From Candidatus Magasanikiibacteriota bacterium (GTDB taxonomy: Bacteria > Patescibacteriota > Patescibacteriia > Magasanikbacterales > UBA922): DNA of 64,000 nt. A model generated the notes under the pieces. The model worked only from the letters and a program-made list of their open reading frames with translations, did no database searches and was not told the origin of the DNA. The stretch covers positions 1-64,000 of the forward strand of contig DOYU01000021.1 in the NCBI GenBank assembly GCA_003518365.1, in the 5' to 3' direction. Position numbers and translations under genes: made by a program. Positions 24,692 to 33,753 of the stretch are shown here, piece after piece; position 1 is the stretch's first letter, and each line of letters begins with the position of its first letter.

Positions 24692-25813
24692 ATGGCAAAT
24701 AAAAACCTTACAAAAGCAAAAAAGGCAAAAAATGATGAATTTTATACTCAATTTTCAGATATTCAAAAAGAAGTTGAGTCTTATCTTGAGTATAACCCAG
24801 ATACTTTTAAAGATAAGATAATTTACAGTAATTGTGACGACCCGTTCGAAAGTAATTTCTTTCGCTATTTTGTATTAAATTTTGATCGTTTAGGACTAAA
24901 GAGACTTATTTCAACGAGCTACAAACCCTCACCTGTTGCCAATACGCAACTGGGATTATTTGGCGATGACAAAACACTTGAAAAAGTAAAAGGCCGTCCA
25001 AAAGTAACCGCTAACAAATTCATCATCAACGAAGTTGGCGATATCGACGGCGACGGCTCTTTTACGCTAGAAGATATTGCCCAACAGCTTCGAGCGAATA
25101 AAAATAACGAATGGACTCCGCTTGAGGGCGATGGTGATTTTAGAAGTGCCGAATGTGTCGAGTTGCTCAAACAATCTGACATCGTAGTTACTAATCCTCC
25201 ATTTAGTTTATTCCGTGAATATATTACGCAACTTTTCGAACACAAAAAGCAATTTCTAATTATTGGTAGCATGAACTCAATTACTTACAAAGAAATCTTT
25301 GTGTTGATTAAAAATAATAAATTGTGGTTAGGTAATGGGTTTAATGCTGGCAATGCATATTTTTCAACTCCCAATGCGCGAAAAGATTTTGCTTCTGGTG
25401 TGTATGATGAAAAAACTGGTCTTGTAAAATTTCGGAATTGTCATTGGTTTACTAATTTAGATCATGGTCGTCGTCATCAGCCTCTTAATCTGATGACAAC
25501 AAATGAAAACCTAAGATTTAATAAAAAAATGCAAGGCAAAACTACTTATGATCGTTATGACAATTATGACGCTATTGATGTACCATTTACAAAAGCTATC
25601 CCTTCTGACTACGAAGGAGTAATGGGTGTTCCTATAAGCTTTCTCGATAAGTACAATCCTAATCAGTTTGAGATATTGGGCTCTGACACAGACATAAAAG
25701 AAGGTAAACTTCCACTTTTAATAATAAGTAAATGGAATGGAAAGCTAGACAGAGGTTATATACATGGAAAGAGAATCTTCAGTAGAATGTTTATTAAGCA
25801 CAAAAAGAAATAA
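24692..25813 (+). CDS. EcoRI-type adenine-specific DNA methyltransferase
   Basis: A 373-residue predicted DNA N6-adenine methyltransferase of the MT_EcoRI type. The N-terminal KNDEFYTQFSDIQKEVESYLEYN and IIYSNCDDPFESNFFRYF are hallmarks of that family. The catalytic motif is VTNPPFSLFREYI (NPPF near residue 168). It would protect host DNA from the adjacent nuclease. The stop is followed one base later by the start of the DUF262-HNH gene, so the two are translationally close and probably form one restriction-modification unit. Confidence 0.87.
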   Translation: MANKNLTKAKKAKNDEFYTQFSDIQKEVESYLEYNPDTFKDKIIYSNCDDPFESNFFRYFVLNFDRLGLKRLISTSYKPSPVANTQLGLFGDDKTLEKVKGRPKVTANKFIINEVGDIDGDGSFTLEDIAQQLRANKNNEWTPLEGDGDFRSAECVELLKQSDIVVTNPPFSLFREYITQLFEHKKQFLIIGSMNSITYKEIFVLIKNNKLWLGNGFNAGNAYFSTPNARKDFASGVYDEKTGLVKFRNCHWFTNLDHGRRHQPLNLMTTNENLRFNKKMQGKTTYDRYDNYDAIDVPFTKAIPSDYEGVMGVPISFLDKYNPNQFEILGSDTDIKEGKLPLLIISKWNGKLDRGYIHGKRIFSRMFIKHKKK

Positions 25814-25814
25814 T

Positions 25815-26978
25815 ATGAAAACAACCTTAAAAAATGATATCACCGTTAAAGAAGTTTGCGACGGCTTTGAATACAACGAATTTGAAGGAAAAGGTTTGTT
25901 TGGTCTCTCTGGCAAACTAACTATTCAGCCAGAGTATCAGCGTAATTATATTTATGCTGACGGCAAACGTGACGTTGCTGTAATTGACTCAATTTTAAAG
26001 GGTTATCCTATCGGTTTGATCTATTTCAATCAGGCTGGTAAAGACGAGTTTGAAGTATTAGATGGTCAACAGCGCATCACGAGTATAGGTCGTTTTGTTA
26101 CTGGCAAATTTGCTGTTAAAGATAAAAACGGTCACGAGCAATACTACAGCGGTATGTCTGAGAGTCAGCGTGAGCAAATTATGAAGACTAAGTTGTTGGT
26201 GTATGTGTGCGAAGGTGACGAGCCTGAGATCAAAGATTGGTTCAAGACTATTAACATTGCTGGAGTGCCATTAACTGAACAAGAGATTCTTAACGCGGTA
26301 TATTCTGGGCCATTCGTTACTCGAGCTCGTGAAGAGTTTAGTAATAGTCAAAATACCAACATCCAGAAATGGAGTGCGTACATCGCAGGTGATATCAAGC
26401 GTCAGGCATACTTGGAACGAGCTCTAGATTGGGTTTCTGATGGATCAATCGATAGTTATATGAGCAAACACCGCAATGACAAAAATATTACTGAACTAAA
26501 AAAACATTTTGATACTATCATTGACTGGGTCTCAACTATCTTTACTGACGTTGAGAGCGATATGAAAGGCCTTGAGTGGAACAGGATTTATGAGACATAT
26601 CACAAGAAGAAATACAATCCGACTACCATCTCTGCTTCTGTTCAGAAGCTCTATGCTGATGGTTTCGTAAAAAGTCGCAAAGGCATTTTTGAATATGTTT
26701 TAGGCGGAGAAGTTGAAACTAAACTACTTGAAATACGAGTATTTGAGGACTCAACAAAACGTTCAGTTTACGAAGCTCAAACTGCTATTGCAAAGAAAAA
26801 AGGTGTTTCAAACTGTCCACATTGTGCTATTGGGCATGATGCCAATAAAGAAAAAATTTGGACTTTAAGCGATATGGATGCTGATCATGTGGCTGCTTGG
26901 AGTAAAGGTGGAAAAACGGAAGCAAAAAACTGTGAGATGTTGTGTAAAACGCATAATCGTGCCAAAGGTAATCGGTAA
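25815..26978 (+). CDS. DUF262-HNH endonuclease
   Basis: A 387-residue protein. The N-terminal DUF262 (ParB/Srx-like, as in GmrS) domain carries PEYQRNYIYADGKRDVAVIDSIL (39-61) and the nucleotide-binding DGQQRITSIGRF (83-94). The C-terminal HNH nuclease shows CPHC near residue 334, DMDADHVAAWSKGG near 356 and CKTHNRAKGNR at the end, so the HNH catalytic His and zinc Cys are present. It could be a restriction enzyme whose target is protected or signalled by the methyltransferase upstream, or a modified-DNA nuclease as in GmrSD. The start MKTTLKNDIT is taken because it follows the upstream stop by one base. Confidence 0.85.
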   Translation: MKTTLKNDITVKEVCDGFEYNEFEGKGLFGLSGKLTIQPEYQRNYIYADGKRDVAVIDSILKGYPIGLIYFNQAGKDEFEVLDGQQRITSIGRFVTGKFAVKDKNGHEQYYSGMSESQREQIMKTKLLVYVCEGDEPEIKDWFKTINIAGVPLTEQEILNAVYSGPFVTRAREEFSNSQNTNIQKWSAYIAGDIKRQAYLERALDWVSDGSIDSYMSKHRNDKNITELKKHFDTIIDWVSTIFTDVESDMKGLEWNRIYETYHKKKYNPTTISASVQKLYADGFVKSRKGIFEYVLGGEVETKLLEIRVFEDSTKRSVYEAQTAIAKKKGVSNCPHCAIGHDANKEKIWTLSDMDADHVAAWSKGGKTEAKNCEMLCKTHNRAKGNR

Positions 26979-26984
26979 AATATT

Positions 26985-28478
26985 ATGCACCTCACAAAAA
27001 CCGACTATCTCGAATATACCTTTTGCAAAAAGAACCTTTGGCTCAAAAAACATAAGCCAGAGCTTTTTGAAGATGTAGAATTGTCGGAATTTGAAAAAAA
27101 AATTATTGAGGAAGGGAATTTGGCTGATGAGGCTGCAAGAAATTTATTTCCTGATGGAGAATTGATCGGTATCGTCGGAGTAAATGCTATACCTGTTACA
27201 AAAAAGATACTGGAGAAAAACCCACCAGTATTATTTCAAGGTGCATTTTCATTCAATGACTTTTTTGTTCAAGCGGATATTTTACGTTACAACGACATTT
27301 TAAAGGGTTGGGAACTTTACGAAGTAAAAGCAACAAATGATGTAAAACGAGAAATCCCTCATCACCATATCAACGACCTTGCGTTTCAAAAAATTGTAAT
27401 TGAACAAAATGGGATACACATTATAAAAGCAGGCGTTATTCACCTTAACGGCGAATATAGACAACGAGGCAAAGTAAACTATAACGAACTGTTCATCATT
27501 GCCGAGCTTACTGATGAAGTACTAGAAGCGGAAGAACTTGTACGTGGGCAGATGCGTGATATTCACACATATATGGACATGGCAGAAGAAAAAAATTGTG
27601 AATGTTTGTATCGAGGTAGAAATGCACAATGTACAACGTTCGCTTACTCTAATCCTGAAGTGCCTGAATACTCTGTTCACGATATCAATAGAATTGGCGG
27701 AAGCAAAAAACTGTTTTTTGACTGGATAGATAGAGGGATCTACCGGCTCGAAGATATAGATAACCCAGAAAATCTTACAGGATCAAAAAAGGCACAATAT
27801 ACTGCGTACATAACAGGTAAGCCTCTCATAGACAAAGAAGCAATACAAAAAGAACTTGGTGAATTGGTTTTTCCTCTCCAATTTTTTGATTACGAAGGAT
27901 ATTCTAGTGCTATCCCCAGCTTTAACGGCTTCGGTGCGTATGAACAAGTGCCTTTTCAATATTCACTACATACGCTCCATGAAGACGGAACGCTTGAACA
28001 CCGAGAATATCTCATCACAGAGCCAGAGAATGATTTGACTTTGCCATTGGTAGAAAGAATGAAAGAAGACTTTGATGATGTTGGTACTGTCATATCTTGG
28101 TACAAATCATACGAATCACAACGAAACGACAAACTAGCAGAACTTCATCCAAATCATGCAGACTTTCTTATTGGCCTCAATGACAGAATGTTTGACCTCA
28201 TGACAATGTTTTCCAAAAATTATTATGTGGATGCACGGTTCAAAGGGAGTGCAAGCATAAAAAATGTTCTGCCGGTCATTGTACCGGAATTAACGTACAA
28301 AGTACTTGGTATTCAAAAAGGAGATCAAGCAGTAGAACGTTGGGAAAAAATGATATTTGCAGATATTCATCCAGATGAAAAGAAAGAAATAAAAAAAGAT
28401 TTGCTTGAGTATTGCAAATTGGATACTTTGGCGATGGTGAGGATTTGGGAGTTTCTAATGAAAATAAAAAATGTATGA
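26985..28478 (+). CDS. DUF2779 nuclease, PD-(D/E)XK plus RNase H-like domains
   Basis: A 497-residue protein with a Cas4/RecB-like N-terminal half: Asp98 and the E-x-K of LYEVKAT (Glu113, Lys115) fit a PD-(D/E)XK site. Cys14 plus Cys205, Cys207 and Cys216 resemble the Cys pattern of an iron-sulphur Cas4/AddB nuclease. The C-terminal DUF2779 region begins FPLQFFDYEGYSSAIP and ends EYCKLDTLAMVRIW, carrying Asp/Glu residues of a DEDD exonuclease fold. It lies 6 nt after the HNH gene, and its stop overlaps the SIR2 start by 4 nt (ATGA), so SIR2 translation is likely coupled to it. Confidence 0.82.
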   Translation: MHLTKTDYLEYTFCKKNLWLKKHKPELFEDVELSEFEKKIIEEGNLADEAARNLFPDGELIGIVGVNAIPVTKKILEKNPPVLFQGAFSFNDFFVQADILRYNDILKGWELYEVKATNDVKREIPHHHINDLAFQKIVIEQNGIHIIKAGVIHLNGEYRQRGKVNYNELFIIAELTDEVLEAEELVRGQMRDIHTYMDMAEEKNCECLYRGRNAQCTTFAYSNPEVPEYSVHDINRIGGSKKLFFDWIDRGIYRLEDIDNPENLTGSKKAQYTAYITGKPLIDKEAIQKELGELVFPLQFFDYEGYSSAIPSFNGFGAYEQVPFQYSLHTLHEDGTLEHREYLITEPENDLTLPLVERMKEDFDDVGTVISWYKSYESQRNDKLAELHPNHADFLIGLNDRMFDLMTMFSKNYYVDARFKGSASIKNVLPVIVPELTYKVLGIQKGDQAVERWEKMIFADIHPDEKKEIKKDLLEYCKLDTLAMVRIWEFLMKIKNV

Positions 28479-29710
28479 ATATGCACAGCCCTCTTTCTTC
28501 AATTCAACAACTACAATCAATATTAAGTAGTCCTTCGAAAAAAATCGGATTCCTTTTTGGGGCTGGAATTTCAATGGAAAAAAAAGATAAGAGTGATTTG
28601 GTGGTAGGAACTGATGACAAAAAAGATGAGAACGGTAATGTAATAAAAGAAGGAATGACAAGTCTCGCAATTAAAAATTTATCAGAGGAACAAAAAAAAG
28701 CTGTAGATTTAATAAAGAATGAGGTTGAAACAGAAAATAAAAAATTTAACATCGAAAGTCTCTTATCAAAAATTTCTGAAAAAGAAAGAGCTGTTGGCGA
28801 TCAAGAGCTTTGTGGTTTAACAAAAGAAAAATTATTAAATTTGAGAAAGGATATACAGGATAAAATAAGAGATTTGGTTTCCGTACATAGGGTGGATGAT
28901 AAAGAAATTGATATTGAGGCATTAAATCACAGCACATTTGCTCAATGGATTAGTAATGCTGATAGAGAATTCTCAGTAGAAATTTTTACAACAAATTACG
29001 ATTATCTACTAGAACTAGCACTTGAAAAACAAGGAATTCCCTATTTCGATGGTTTTGTGGGTAGTTATGAAGCATTTTTTTGCCCTGAATGGATTGAAGA
29101 TGACACGCCTGTCAAAAATTGGGTAAAGCTATGGAAATTACATGGTTCACTTGGTTGGGCACAGAATAGTAAAAAAGAAATAATTAGAACATCTGGTAAT
29201 ACCGGTGCGGCGATGATATACCCTTCATTTTTGAAATATGACCATTCCAAAAAACAGCCATACTTGAGCTATATGGATAGATTGTCCGATTTTTTAAAGC
29301 AAGAAGATTCTGTCTTATTTGTTTGTGGTTATTCATTTGGAGATGAACATATAAATGAAATAATTTTGACAGCACTTACGCACTCTCGCTCATCACATGT
29401 ATTTGTGTTGAAAAATGGAGAAATGGAAAAATCTAGCCATCTTTCAAAAGAAATTGCACAAAAAAATTCTAGAATTTCAGTTTATGCAAAACGTACCTGT
29501 ATTATTGGAGGTAAATTTGGAGAATGGAAGCTCGATAGAGAACCAGACAGAAATGAATCCTACAACATATTAGATTATGCTTTTGATGAAGACGCTACAC
29601 CTGATGGAGTACCATGGACAGGAAGAGGTGATTTTCGTCTTGGAGACTTTAAAAAATTTACGGAGTTTTTAGAGCTTTTCTACCATAATTCGAGATATAT
29701 CAATAAATGA
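28475..29710 (+). CDS. SIR2-domain NAD-dependent antiviral effector
   Basis: A 411-residue protein with a SIR2-like NAD-binding domain: KKIGFLFGAGISM (29-31 GAG), FTTNYDYLLE with the catalytic Asn near residue 173, WKLHGSLGW with the catalytic His near 222, and VCGYSFGDEHINEIIL near 285. Such SIR2 proteins consume NAD+ and form the effector of the SIR2-HerA defence system with the ATPase downstream. An insert (about 40-150) between the GAG and TTNYD motifs is rich in Lys and Glu. The start at the ATGA overlap is favoured; another Met lies two codons on. Codon use is visibly A/T-rich compared with the flanks. Confidence 0.87.
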   Translation: MNMHSPLSSIQQLQSILSSPSKKIGFLFGAGISMEKKDKSDLVVGTDDKKDENGNVIKEGMTSLAIKNLSEEQKKAVDLIKNEVETENKKFNIESLLSKISEKERAVGDQELCGLTKEKLLNLRKDIQDKIRDLVSVHRVDDKEIDIEALNHSTFAQWISNADREFSVEIFTTNYDYLLELALEKQGIPYFDGFVGSYEAFFCPEWIEDDTPVKNWVKLWKLHGSLGWAQNSKKEIIRTSGNTGAAMIYPSFLKYDHSKKQPYLSYMDRLSDFLKQEDSVLFVCGYSFGDEHINEIILTALTHSRSSHVFVLKNGEMEKSSHLSKEIAQKNSRISVYAKRTCIIGGKFGEWKLDREPDRNESYNILDYAFDEDATPDGVPWTGRGDFRLGDFKKFTEFLELFYHNSRYINK

Positions 29711-29711
29711 C

Positions 29712-31490
29712 ATGAGAAATAAAGAGACATTTATAGGTAAAGTGAGAAGTGTCACAGGTAGTACGCTTGCTATTGAGTTACACGAAGATATTAGATCAAC
29801 GTTACCTATTATTGATGGGATATTATATAGAATTGGACAAATTGGTTCTTTTATAAGAATTCCTTTTGGTTATGTTGATTTATATGGAGTAATTACACAA
29901 GCTGGATCAGACGCTATACCAGAAAAATTAGCGGAGCAAGAGGGTTTGAAAGGATCTCGCTGGATTAAGGCTACTCTTATTGGAGAAAGGGTCGGTAATA
30001 GATTTGAAAGAGGGGTGTTGCAATTTCCTATTGCTGATGACGAAGTTCATTTGGTCACGAAGGATGATTTGGAATTGATATATGGTGGAATTGATGAATC
30101 AAAGTCAATAGTAGTTGGACAGGTCAGTGCCTCTGAAAATCTGTCAGCAAGAATAGATATAGACAGATTAATTAATAGACATTGCGCCATACTTGGCTCT
30201 ACAGGAAGTGGAAAATCAAATACAGTTTCTGTAATACTAGAAGCAATTGCTTCTAGACATCATGATGATGAAAATATAAAAAGTACGAGAATTCTTTTGG
30301 TCGACCCTCATGGTGAGTATGGCGATATTTTAAAAAATTATAGTCAAATATTTAAGTTAGGAGCAGACTTGTCAAAAGGAGAAAAAGAACTAGTTGTTCC
30401 ATATTGGGCTTTACCTTTTCAAGAATTTATAAAAAGTTTTCCAGGTAATCTAACTGAAAAGCAGGAAGAGTACATACGTGAAGAAATTCTACAAAGAAAG
30501 ATTAAGGCTTCTAAAAAATTAAATCCTATTCCACAAGAGGAGGCAATTACAGCTGATAGCCCTATCCCTTTCAGTATTAAACAACTATGGTTTGACCTTA
30601 TTGATATAGAGCAAAAAACTTTTAATAACAAGGAGTTAACCGAAGTCGCACTCGAATCACTAGGCGATCCTGAGGCACTTAAGCCTAACAAATACTCCAT
30701 AGCGTCAACAAATAATACAGCCCCTTTCAGTAATAACAGGGTTGCGCAGGGTATTTCAAGTTTTTTAAACTTAATGCGGAATAGAATTTTAGATCAAAGA
30801 TTTAAGTTTTTATTCAAACTAGACACGCTCTCTCCTGGTATTGACGGAACTATTTCAAGTGATTTAGACAGTCTCATTGAAAGTTGGATTGGGACAGAGA
30901 AACCAATAACTATTTTAGACCTATCGAGTATACCCTCTGAAATCATGGGTTCAATTTCTGGTTCTTTGCTTTCAATAATTTATGAATTTCTATATTGGGG
31001 ACAGAATGAAGATGTGGGAGGTCGCCAAACACCTATTCTGTTTGTACTAGAAGAGGCACATAATTATCTAAAGTCAGGCGAGAATTCTATTGCCTCAAGA
31101 ACTGTACAAAAAATTGCAAAAGAGGGTAGAAAATATGGTTCAGGTTTACTACTCGTAACCCAACGACCTTCTGAACTGGATGATACTGTTTTGAGTCAAT
31201 GTGGTTCAGTTATCGCGTTGAGAATGACAAATTCTAGCGATAGAGGCCACGTAAAGAGTGCTGTCGAGGATTCCCTAAACGAGTTAGTTGATTTGCTTCC
31301 GAGCCTAAGAACAGGTGAAGGTTTAATTATGGGTGAATGTGTAAAATTACCTATGCGAACTAAATTTTCTAAAACTAGGGAATCTAAAAGTACAGACCCA
31401 CTTGTTTCTAAGCAGTGGAAAACAACTCTTCCAGAATCCTCTAACTATAATAAAGTTTTAGAAAATTGGAGAAATAATAAATTTTCTTAA
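29712..31490 (+). CDS. HerA-family hexameric ATPase
   Basis: A 592-residue HerA/FtsK-type DNA translocase. An N-terminal HAS-barrel-like domain (about 1-125) is followed by Walker A GSTGSGKS (162-169), Walker B ILFVLEEAHN near residue 440 and a sensor segment LLVTQRPSELDDTVLSQCGS. In SIR2-HerA systems the HerA ring complexes with SIR2 to drive nuclease or NADase activity on phage infection. It begins one base after the SIR2 stop, confirming that the pair is co-expressed. It could also assist the DUF2779 nuclease, as HerA does with NurA. Confidence 0.88.
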   Translation: MRNKETFIGKVRSVTGSTLAIELHEDIRSTLPIIDGILYRIGQIGSFIRIPFGYVDLYGVITQAGSDAIPEKLAEQEGLKGSRWIKATLIGERVGNRFERGVLQFPIADDEVHLVTKDDLELIYGGIDESKSIVVGQVSASENLSARIDIDRLINRHCAILGSTGSGKSNTVSVILEAIASRHHDDENIKSTRILLVDPHGEYGDILKNYSQIFKLGADLSKGEKELVVPYWALPFQEFIKSFPGNLTEKQEEYIREEILQRKIKASKKLNPIPQEEAITADSPIPFSIKQLWFDLIDIEQKTFNNKELTEVALESLGDPEALKPNKYSIASTNNTAPFSNNRVAQGISSFLNLMRNRILDQRFKFLFKLDTLSPGIDGTISSDLDSLIESWIGTEKPITILDLSSIPSEIMGSISGSLLSIIYEFLYWGQNEDVGGRQTPILFVLEEAHNYLKSGENSIASRTVQKIAKEGRKYGSGLLLVTQRPSELDDTVLSQCGSVIALRMTNSSDRGHVKSAVEDSLNELVDLLPSLRTGEGLIMGECVKLPMRTKFSKTRESKSTDPLVSKQWKTTLPESSNYNKVLENWRNNKFS

Positions 31491-31501
31491 TTATTAAACA
31501 T

Positions 31502-31714
31502 ATGGAAAGAAAACCAGTACAATCATCAAATCTTGCTGCTATTGGATATGATCCTTTGACAGAAACTTTGGAGGTGGAATTCACAGATGGGTCTGTCTAT
31601 GAGTATAAGAACGTCTCTCAATTTATATACGATGAGCTGATGAATGCTTCGTCTCATGGTTCTTATTTTAATAGAGAAATCAGTAAAAGTTTTCCGTATG
31701 AGAAAATAGGTTAA
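31502..31714 (+). CDS. KTSC-domain protein
   Basis: A 70-residue protein made only of a KTSC domain: IGYDPLTETLEVEFTDGSVYEYKNVSQFIYDELMNASSHGSYFNREIS. KTSC domains often sit beside nucleases or RNA-binding proteins and may bind nucleic acid. The gene is 11 nt after HerA and is the last gene of the defence operon. A terminator-like stem follows. Confidence 0.85.
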   Translation: MERKPVQSSNLAAIGYDPLTETLEVEFTDGSVYEYKNVSQFIYDELMNASSHGSYFNREISKSFPYEKIG

Positions 31715-31730
31715 ATATGAAATAGGATTG

Positions 31731-31783
31731 TTTGAGGGAGGGGCAATTCTCCTTTTTGATTCCCCTCTTCCCCCTCCCCCAAA
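31731..31783 (+). terminator. Terminator-like stem at the end of the defence operon
   Basis: TTTGAGGGAGGGG pairs with the C-rich CCCCTCCCCCAAA across a loop of about 28 nt. It has no canonical T-run after it, so it may be a terminator of a different type. The 100 nt up to 31893 contain a TATACT box (about 31863-31868) that may serve the GH3 gene. Confidence 0.5.
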
Positions 31784-31892
31784 CCAGAAATAGAAGTTTT
31801 GAATGAATAGAATTAATTGGATACAATTGGACGTAGTTAATATATCCAAAAACCAATAATCTGTTATACTTTCATAGAAGTATCATTCTCAC

Positions 31893-33740
31893 ATGAAACA
31901 TTCAACATTCCACTATCATCTATCACGTATGACCCTCCTCTTTCTCATACTGATCCCCATCCTCATCATTATTGTGGGGATGTATGTTTTCTTTTGGAAA
32001 AACGCTGTACCAACAGGAGAACAATTTGTGACCGTATGCTCGGATGAAGATGTGTCGTGCCACCCGACGAATCTCCCGTATCAAGATGCAACACTTCCGA
32101 CTCAGGAACGAGTTGTTGATTTGCTCGGCAGGATGACTCTGGCAGAAAAAATAGGACAAATGGCACTTGTTGAAAAAAATAGTATTAAAAACAACAATGA
32201 CATTGCAACGTATGGACTTGGTGCCATTATGAGTGGTGGTGGAGGAAAACCCACTGACAATAGTCCTACAGGTTGGAAAGACATGATACAGTCATTTCAA
32301 ACAAAGAGCCAAACAACACGTCTTCAAATTCCCCTCTTGTATGGCGTGGATGCAAATCATGGACATGGCAATGTACCAGGAGCAACAATTTTTCCACACG
32401 CTATCGGACTTGGCGCGACAAACAACGCGGAACTCGTAAAAAATATTGCAAAAGCAACCGCACAAGAAGCAGAAGCGACTGGCGTTAATTGGATATTTTC
32501 TCCAAATCTTGACGTGACAAACGATGTCAGATGGGGACGAACGTATGAGACGTTTGGTTCAAACACAGAAACCATCGCTAAACTTGGACAAGCATCTATA
32601 GAAGGTATGAACACGGTGCCGACGATGCTTGCGGGCGCAAAACACTTTATCGGGAATGGTGCGACCGAGTGGGGATCATCTGAAAACAAAAATTTTTTTA
32701 TCGACCAAGGCAATGCTTCTGTATCTGAAGAAGAATTGCGAAAGACGCATCTGATACCCTTTATCTCCGCCATTGATGCTGGAGCCAAATCAATTATGAT
32801 TGGTCTCAATCAATGGAACAATGAAAAAATTATATTTCACACATATCTTATACAGGATGTATTAAAAGGTAAGCTTGGATTTGACGGATTTGTCTTCTCA
32901 GACTGGTATGGCGTATACGAGGGGGAATCAAATAAATCAACAGCACTCATCAGTGCCATCAATGCTGGCGTAGATATGGTGATGCTTCCCTATGATTACA
33001 CACAATTCTCTCGTATCATGCACCGCGCCGTACAAAATGGCGATATTTCAGAAGCACGGATTGATGATGCTGTGACGAGAATTCTCACGGTAAAATTTGA
33101 TAAAGGACTTTTTGATACAACACCAACAAACGTCTCAGACCTCGACATCGTCGGATCAAAAGAACACAAAGATCTTGCACGAATTGCAGTACAACAATCT
33201 CTGGTGTTGTTAAAAAATAAGAACGTCCTTCCCCTCTCTAAAAAAGTGAATTCCATATTTATAGCAGGATCGAGCGCAGATAATATTGGAAGACAATCTG
33301 GTGGGTGGACAGTAGAGTGGTCTGGTATTGATGGAAATTGGATCCCCGGAACGACGATATTGGAAGGAATAAAAAACACCGTATCCCCTACCACGAATAT
33401 TCAATATGACATGCAGGGATCATTTCCAACACAAACAGAAAAAGCAGATGTTGGTATTGCGATTGTAGGAGAAATGCCGTATGCAGAAGGCTGGGGAGAC
33501 AATGCACACCCATCACTTTCTGAAGAAGATATCAATACTATTGAAGCATTGAAAGCACAGAGTAAAAAAATTGTAGTGATTATTGTTTCTGGTCGTCCGC
33601 TTGATATTGCCCCATATATTGACGAGTGGGATGCCGTTGTGGCCGTATGGCTTCCTGGTTCTGAAGGAATGGGAATTGCAGATGTTCTGTTTGGAGATGT
33701 TTCATTCACAGGGAAACTTCCTATTGAGTGGACATGGTAA
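31893..33740 (+). CDS. Glycoside hydrolase family 3 (beta-glucosidase-like)
   Basis: A 615-residue extracytoplasmic glycosidase with one N-terminal membrane anchor (about 13-35). Family 3 motifs: LLYGVDANHGHGNVPGATIFPHAIGLGA near 150, NWIFSPNLDVTNDVRWGRTYETFG near 205, the KH(F) and then the nucleophile Asp in FDGFVFSDWYGV near residue 337. The C-terminal alpha/beta domain ends at GKLPIEWTW. The likely role is to cleave beta-glucosides or N-acetylglucosaminides outside the membrane. No SD. Confidence 0.9.
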   Translation: MKHSTFHYHLSRMTLLFLILIPILIIIVGMYVFFWKNAVPTGEQFVTVCSDEDVSCHPTNLPYQDATLPTQERVVDLLGRMTLAEKIGQMALVEKNSIKNNNDIATYGLGAIMSGGGGKPTDNSPTGWKDMIQSFQTKSQTTRLQIPLLYGVDANHGHGNVPGATIFPHAIGLGATNNAELVKNIAKATAQEAEATGVNWIFSPNLDVTNDVRWGRTYETFGSNTETIAKLGQASIEGMNTVPTMLAGAKHFIGNGATEWGSSENKNFFIDQGNASVSEEELRKTHLIPFISAIDAGAKSIMIGLNQWNNEKIIFHTYLIQDVLKGKLGFDGFVFSDWYGVYEGESNKSTALISAINAGVDMVMLPYDYTQFSRIMHRAVQNGDISEARIDDAVTRILTVKFDKGLFDTTPTNVSDLDIVGSKEHKDLARIAVQQSLVLLKNKNVLPLSKKVNSIFIAGSSADNIGRQSGGWTVEWSGIDGNWIPGTTILEGIKNTVSPTTNIQYDMQGSFPTQTEKADVGIAIVGEMPYAEGWGDNAHPSLSEEDINTIEALKAQSKKIVVIIVSGRPLDIAPYIDEWDAVVAVWLPGSEGMGIADVLFGDVSFTGKLPIEWTW

Positions 33741-33753
33741 ACAGTGTTTTTCT

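Noticed and set aside
26985..28478. True Cas4 gene
   Set aside because: Length and the C-terminal DUF2779 domain differ from Cas4, and no CRISPR is present; only the N-terminal fold is similar.
28475..31490. Prophage origin of SIR2 and HerA
   Set aside because: No integrase, capsid, terminase or attachment site repeats were seen around the island.
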